The notes beneath the pieces are model-generated. The model was not told where the DNA came from. It saw nothing but the letters and a program-made list of their open reading frames with translations, and did not search any database. Source: a virus. From it: DNA of 64,000 bases. Numbering within the stretch: position 1 is the first letter of the stretch; each line of letters starts with the position of its first letter. The position numbers and the translations under genes were made by a program. Positions 60,987-64,000 of this stretch are shown piece by piece. The DNA is taken from positions 1-64,000 of IMG/VR virus record IMGVR_UViG_3300018080_000118. One strand, given 5' to 3'.

Positions 60987-61481
60987 ATGCTTCGTTTCTT
61001 CACCTGGATCTGGTTGAAGTTCCTCGATCCAGTCTGGAACATCTTTCCGGCCTGGATTCAGTCCTGGAGCTATGACAAGAAGAAGGGGAAGGACATCTAT
61101 CACATGCTGCGCAGCCTCGCGCCGGACATTCAAAAGATCCAAAACCACATGAATGCGCTGGGCTTCGAGTGGACCTCAGACCCGCTCGGTGGCAGCCTCG
61201 ACTATCACTCCTTCGCGTGGGTCATCTGCGCCCGTGGAAAGGGGGACTGCGACGACTGGGCGCATCTCTGGTATCGCCTCCTTCGGCACCACGGAAAAGT
61301 CGAGAAGATGTATACTAGAAAGAAAGGCGGCGGCGCACATGCCATGACGATCTTCACCAAAGGCAACGTGTGCTACCTCCTGTCAAACCTCAGGCTGCGG
61401 ACCAAGGTTGGTGTGCTGGATAAGAAGCTTCTCCTCACTAACTTCTACGGCGAGGAGACGGACTTTTCGATCATCATCTGA
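60987..61481 (+). CDS. transglutaminase-like cysteine protease (BTLCP-like)
   Basis: A 164-residue protein with the site AAGAGGACGC. The N terminus is hydrophobic and Trp-rich (FFTWIWLKFLDPVWNIF), possibly a membrane anchor. GKGDCDDWAHLWYRLLR at about residues 85-101 gives the Cys nucleophile, and GGGAHAMTIF about 20 residues later gives the His, followed by SNLRLR as a possible Asn/Asp partner. This is the transglutaminase/papain-like arrangement seen in BTLCP proteases. Function may be cell-wall or protein cleavage; the family call is by motif. Confidence 0.62.
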   Translation: MLRFFTWIWLKFLDPVWNIFPAWIQSWSYDKKKGKDIYHMLRSLAPDIQKIQNHMNALGFEWTSDPLGGSLDYHSFAWVICARGKGDCDDWAHLWYRLLRHHGKVEKMYTRKKGGGAHAMTIFTKGNVCYLLSNLRLRTKVGVLDKKLLLTNFYGEETDFSIII

Positions 61482-62518
61482 TGCTAACCAGAGCGCAAAT
61501 TTGCCGGAAGTACCAGATCACCCCGCAGACGTTCGACGGTGTGCGGAAGTTGCTGGAGGCCCAGCCTACGCCGAAACACGGCAATGTATTCTACGCCCTC
61601 ACGCCCAACGACGAGATCGCCCTCACCTGTGCGCGCAACCATATCTACAGCTTCGGGTCGGACGAGCCTCGGGCCACGGCCCGCGTTCTTCCCTTTCACA
61701 GATTCCTCAGTCTGCGCTTGCTGACGACACCCATCGAAGATATTCTCGATGAGCTTCATTACCGGCACCTGATCTCCAACAAGTTTGGGAAGGAGTACCT
61801 CAAGAAGCTGCACGGCAGGTTCGTTAAGAGGCTTCCAAAAACGCTGCAGCCCGTTGTGCGCGAGCTCGATGAGCCGCCCGCTGAGCTCAGCGACGCCTAC
61901 GACCTGATGATGGAAGTGCTGGGCATTGGTGTGATGTATGAAGAGCCCCTTTGGTTGGAGCTGTTCTTTGACCTTGTCGGAGATGCTCGCGTCAAGGATA
62001 AGGTCGAGACCATCTTCACCACCCACGGGGAGATGGCGGAGCATCAGCGCGCCCTGGAGGAGCAGACGTCTTTCCGGTGGCAGCCTACCGCAGTTGAAAT
62101 TTATAAGAGCATGTTCTACGACATCAGCCCGATGAACGATGCTGACTGGGATTATTATCTGCGGCGTCTGCGTGTATCAGAGCGACAGCACAAGCGCGCA
62201 GCCCGAGACATGACCACGTCGGAGTTCAACGTCCGAGAAGGGCTGCGGCCAAACTTCCGAGAGACCATGGAGGTGGCGCAGCTCCAGCTGCAGCGTGCGA
62301 TCAACAACCTCTACGACATCGGCATCGACGCCACGACGAAGCGCCTTGCTACCATGCTGGGTCTCTACACGAAACTGGGGGCTGCAACTGGCGAGGAGCT
62401 GCAAACCAAGACAGACAGCCGCTTCTTCGAGACCATCCGCATCACCGACGGCCCGAGCGAGTTCAAGGTGATCGACGACATCCAGACACCCAAGGTGGCG
62501 CGGGTAAAGCATGGCTAA
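61481..62518 (+). CDS. HTH-start protein upstream of terminase, possible small terminase subunit
   Basis: A 345-residue protein overlapping the previous stop and the terminase start. Residues 1-27 (MLTRAQICRKYQITPQTFD) fit a helix-turn-helix typical of DNA-binding small terminase proteins. The rest is helical, with DELHYRHLISNKFGKEYL and a basic middle. Small terminases are usually 130-200 residues, so this one is long. Position directly before the large subunit supports the assignment, but other roles are possible. Confidence 0.45.
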   Translation: MLTRAQICRKYQITPQTFDGVRKLLEAQPTPKHGNVFYALTPNDEIALTCARNHIYSFGSDEPRATARVLPFHRFLSLRLLTTPIEDILDELHYRHLISNKFGKEYLKKLHGRFVKRLPKTLQPVVRELDEPPAELSDAYDLMMEVLGIGVMYEEPLWLELFFDLVGDARVKDKVETIFTTHGEMAEHQRALEEQTSFRWQPTAVEIYKSMFYDISPMNDADWDYYLRRLRVSERQHKRAARDMTTSEFNVREGLRPNFRETMEVAQLQLQRAINNLYDIGIDATTKRLATMLGLYTKLGAATGEELQTKTDSRFFETIRITDGPSEFKVIDDIQTPKVARVKHG

Positions 62519-64000
62519 TATTGACCCCTACTCTATGGTAACCCAGGTCGATACGCCCGTAGTGGAAATCGACATGAAGATGCGCAATGGCCTACCTGAC
62601 GCCATACAGCGTATCGATGATGACGCCAACGAGTATGGCGAGGTCCGTCACCGGGACCTGAACGTACCGGACATCGTACCCCAGGCGATCTACATCGAGC
62701 GCAGGCCCTTTCGGTACCGGGACATCATCAAGCAGATCGGCGGGCCGCCGCTGATCCATGACCGGACCTACCTCCGCCCCATCTACAACCTGGACGGAGC
62801 CTACCCAACAGGTTCTCGCAACAAGATCCTACAGACAGCCCGGCAGGTCGAGAAGAGCACGACAGCAGCGGTGATGGGGATTACCCTCGGGGCTTCGATC
62901 GAGAGTCTCAAGGGCCTCTATATTCAGCCTCGCTTCTCGCAGGTCACCGTCTTCAGCCAGCAGCGCTTCAAGAAGATCGCTGAAGAGTCTCCGAGGATCA
63001 AGGCCGAGATGCTCTCGACGAAAAACCTGTGGCAGGTGAGTGGCAAAGAGTTCAACAGCGGATCGATGTTCAACTTTCGTTCCTGTTACCTCTCTGCTGA
63101 CCCCGTTCGTGGTATCTCGACAGACTTTCTCAACGCTGACGAGCTGCAGGATTTGCCGTCTGATCAGATCCCGGTCATCGAGGAGTGCCAGTCTCACGCG
63201 CTACCAGACCGAAAGATTCGACTCTATACAGGCACGCCCAAGACGAAGATGAATCCGCTCAGTCAGCGTTACGATCGCTCGTGCATGTTCGAGTGGATGG
63301 TCAAGTGCCGGTGGTGCCCTCACTGGAATTATCTGGATGAGAAAGTCATCGGATCCAAGTTCTTCGTCTGCACGAAATGCGGGAAAGAGCTGTTTCCCAA
63401 ACGTCACAAGAACCCGGATGACGACAACGACTACGGCGGTGAGTGGGTCGCCATGAAGCCGAGCCTCCTGGACAAGTGGCAGGGTTTCCGGATCTCTCAG
63501 ATCCAGGTGCCGTTCCAGTCGTTTGAAGACGTTCTCGGCAAGCTGCACGATCCCGCTACCTCCTTTCCTGTCTTCTGCAACGAGGTGTTGGGTCTCCCCT
63601 CTGAAGAGGGAGAGCTCGTCCTCAGCGAGCACGACATTCTCCGGGTATGCGAGCCTAGGGAGATGGCCCGCCCCGAGGATCTCCCTCAGCTGGTTGGCGG
63701 GGCTCCAGTGTTCATGGGCATAGACCACGGGACAGGTGGCCGTCAGGCGGACACGCCTGGGAAGAAGCGCAATGCCGCCTCATACACCGTTGTCGTCTTG
63801 GCCTCGTGGTGCACCGACGAGAAGTTTCGAGTGTTCTACATGGAGAAGTTCCTCGGCGATCGGTCCAACCTGGCTCGACAGCCTGAGTTCTTCGACGAGA
63901 TAGCTCGCAGGTATAACGTGTACTGGGTTGGGTCAGACTGGGGCTTTGGGCACATCAACAACGAGCGTCTGCGAGACAAGTACGGTTGGGTCGACCGACA
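62511..64000 (+). CDS. large terminase subunit, GpA-like (cut by the window end)
   Basis: The first 496 residues of the ATP-driven DNA packaging motor and nuclease. Walker A ARQVEKST near residue 112, Walker B/acidic DFLNADELQD near 204, coupling motif TGTP near 240, and a zinc site with CRWC ... CTKC between 265 and 290, the mark of the GpA type. The nuclease domain begins with MGIDHG near 402. The ATG overlaps the previous gene by 8 bases. The zinc site and order of motifs make this a firm call. Confidence 0.92.
   Translation, partial: MANIDPYSMVTQVDTPVVEIDMKMRNGLPDAIQRIDDDANEYGEVRHRDLNVPDIVPQAIYIERRPFRYRDIIKQIGGPPLIHDRTYLRPIYNLDGAYPTGSRNKILQTARQVEKSTTAAVMGITLGASIESLKGLYIQPRFSQVTVFSQQRFKKIAEESPRIKAEMLSTKNLWQVSGKEFNSGSMFNFRSCYLSADPVRGISTDFLNADELQDLPSDQIPVIEECQSHALPDRKIRLYTGTPKTKMNPLSQRYDRSCMFEWMVKCRWCPHWNYLDEKVIGSKFFVCTKCGKELFPKRHKNPDDDNDYGGEWVAMKPSLLDKWQGFRISQIQVPFQSFEDVLGKLHDPATSFPVFCNEVLGLPSEEGELVLSEHDILRVCEPREMARPEDLPQLVGGAPVFMGIDHGTGGRQADTPGKKRNAASYTVVVLASWCTDEKFRVFYMEKFLGDRSNLARQPEFFDEIARRYNVYWVGSDWGFGHINNERLRDKYGWVDR

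Noticed and set aside
1-64000. Full reassignment of TAG to an amino acid
   Set aside because: Many genes end properly in TAG, including one directly before a terminator (7542), so only partial or selective readthrough is supported.
1-64000. CRISPR array, insertion sequence, integrase or att site
   Set aside because: No regular spacer-repeat array, transposase or integrase motif, or flanking direct repeats were seen.

Overview
The window is 64 kb of a large, GC-rich, tailed double-stranded DNA bacteriophage, probably myovirus-like. It contains the start of a GpA-type large terminase, a portal protein, baseplate proteins resembling the J, W and spike families, and about 30 kb of tail fibre or adhesin genes. 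The only non-structural giant is a 2078-residue protein that fuses RNA polymerase beta and beta-prime. The host cannot be named from the sequence, but five good sigma70-like promoters (TTGAxx, 16-17 bp, TATAAT-like) point to a bacterium. I did not recognise a major capsid protein, tail sheath, tail tube, lysin or DNA polymerase; they may lie outside the window.

Layout. Positions 1-7490 (+): tail or virion genes, beginning with the end of a papain-like hydrolase gene, then several small proteins, a 668-residue helical protein, a W/gp25-like protein and a tail fibre. Positions 7.5-16.2 kb (-): an accessory block with a zinc-cluster protein, coiled-coil protein, VWA protein, ParB-like protein, Pth2-like peptidyl-tRNA hydrolase and a small ribbon-helix-helix protein. 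This block also carries RNA genes: a complete tmRNA, a tRNA with anticodon CUA (amber suppressor), a Gly-like tRNA whose 3' half precedes its 5' half (circularly permuted), a decayed Ile-type tRNA and about 490 nt of highly structured non-coding DNA. Positions 16.3-45.9 kb (+): a long, tightly packed tail, baseplate and adhesin operon interrupted by two HExxH metalloprotease-like proteins, a DUF5661-like protein and a glutaredoxin. Positions 46.2-64 kb (+): a Gln/Ala-rich scaffold-like protein, portal, fused RNA polymerase, baseplate spike-like protein, transglutaminase-like cysteine protease, an HTH protein and the large terminase (cut by the window end).

How the parts fit. The plus-strand genes build the particle. 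The minus-strand block looks like a host-takeover and translation-support module: tmRNA, a peptidyl-tRNA hydrolase and a suppressor tRNA lie within 1.4 kb of each other, and the hydrolase gene itself has an in-frame TAG at codon 3, which the suppressor tRNA could read. Several virion-region proteins that otherwise look unrelated share a short amphipathic peptide, usually at the N terminus (roughly AFxxxFxDELEKxA), which may be a packaging or capsid-targeting signal. A near-palindrome (GACAACTCC-N-GGAGTGGTC) occurs four times at gene boundaries and may be an operator.
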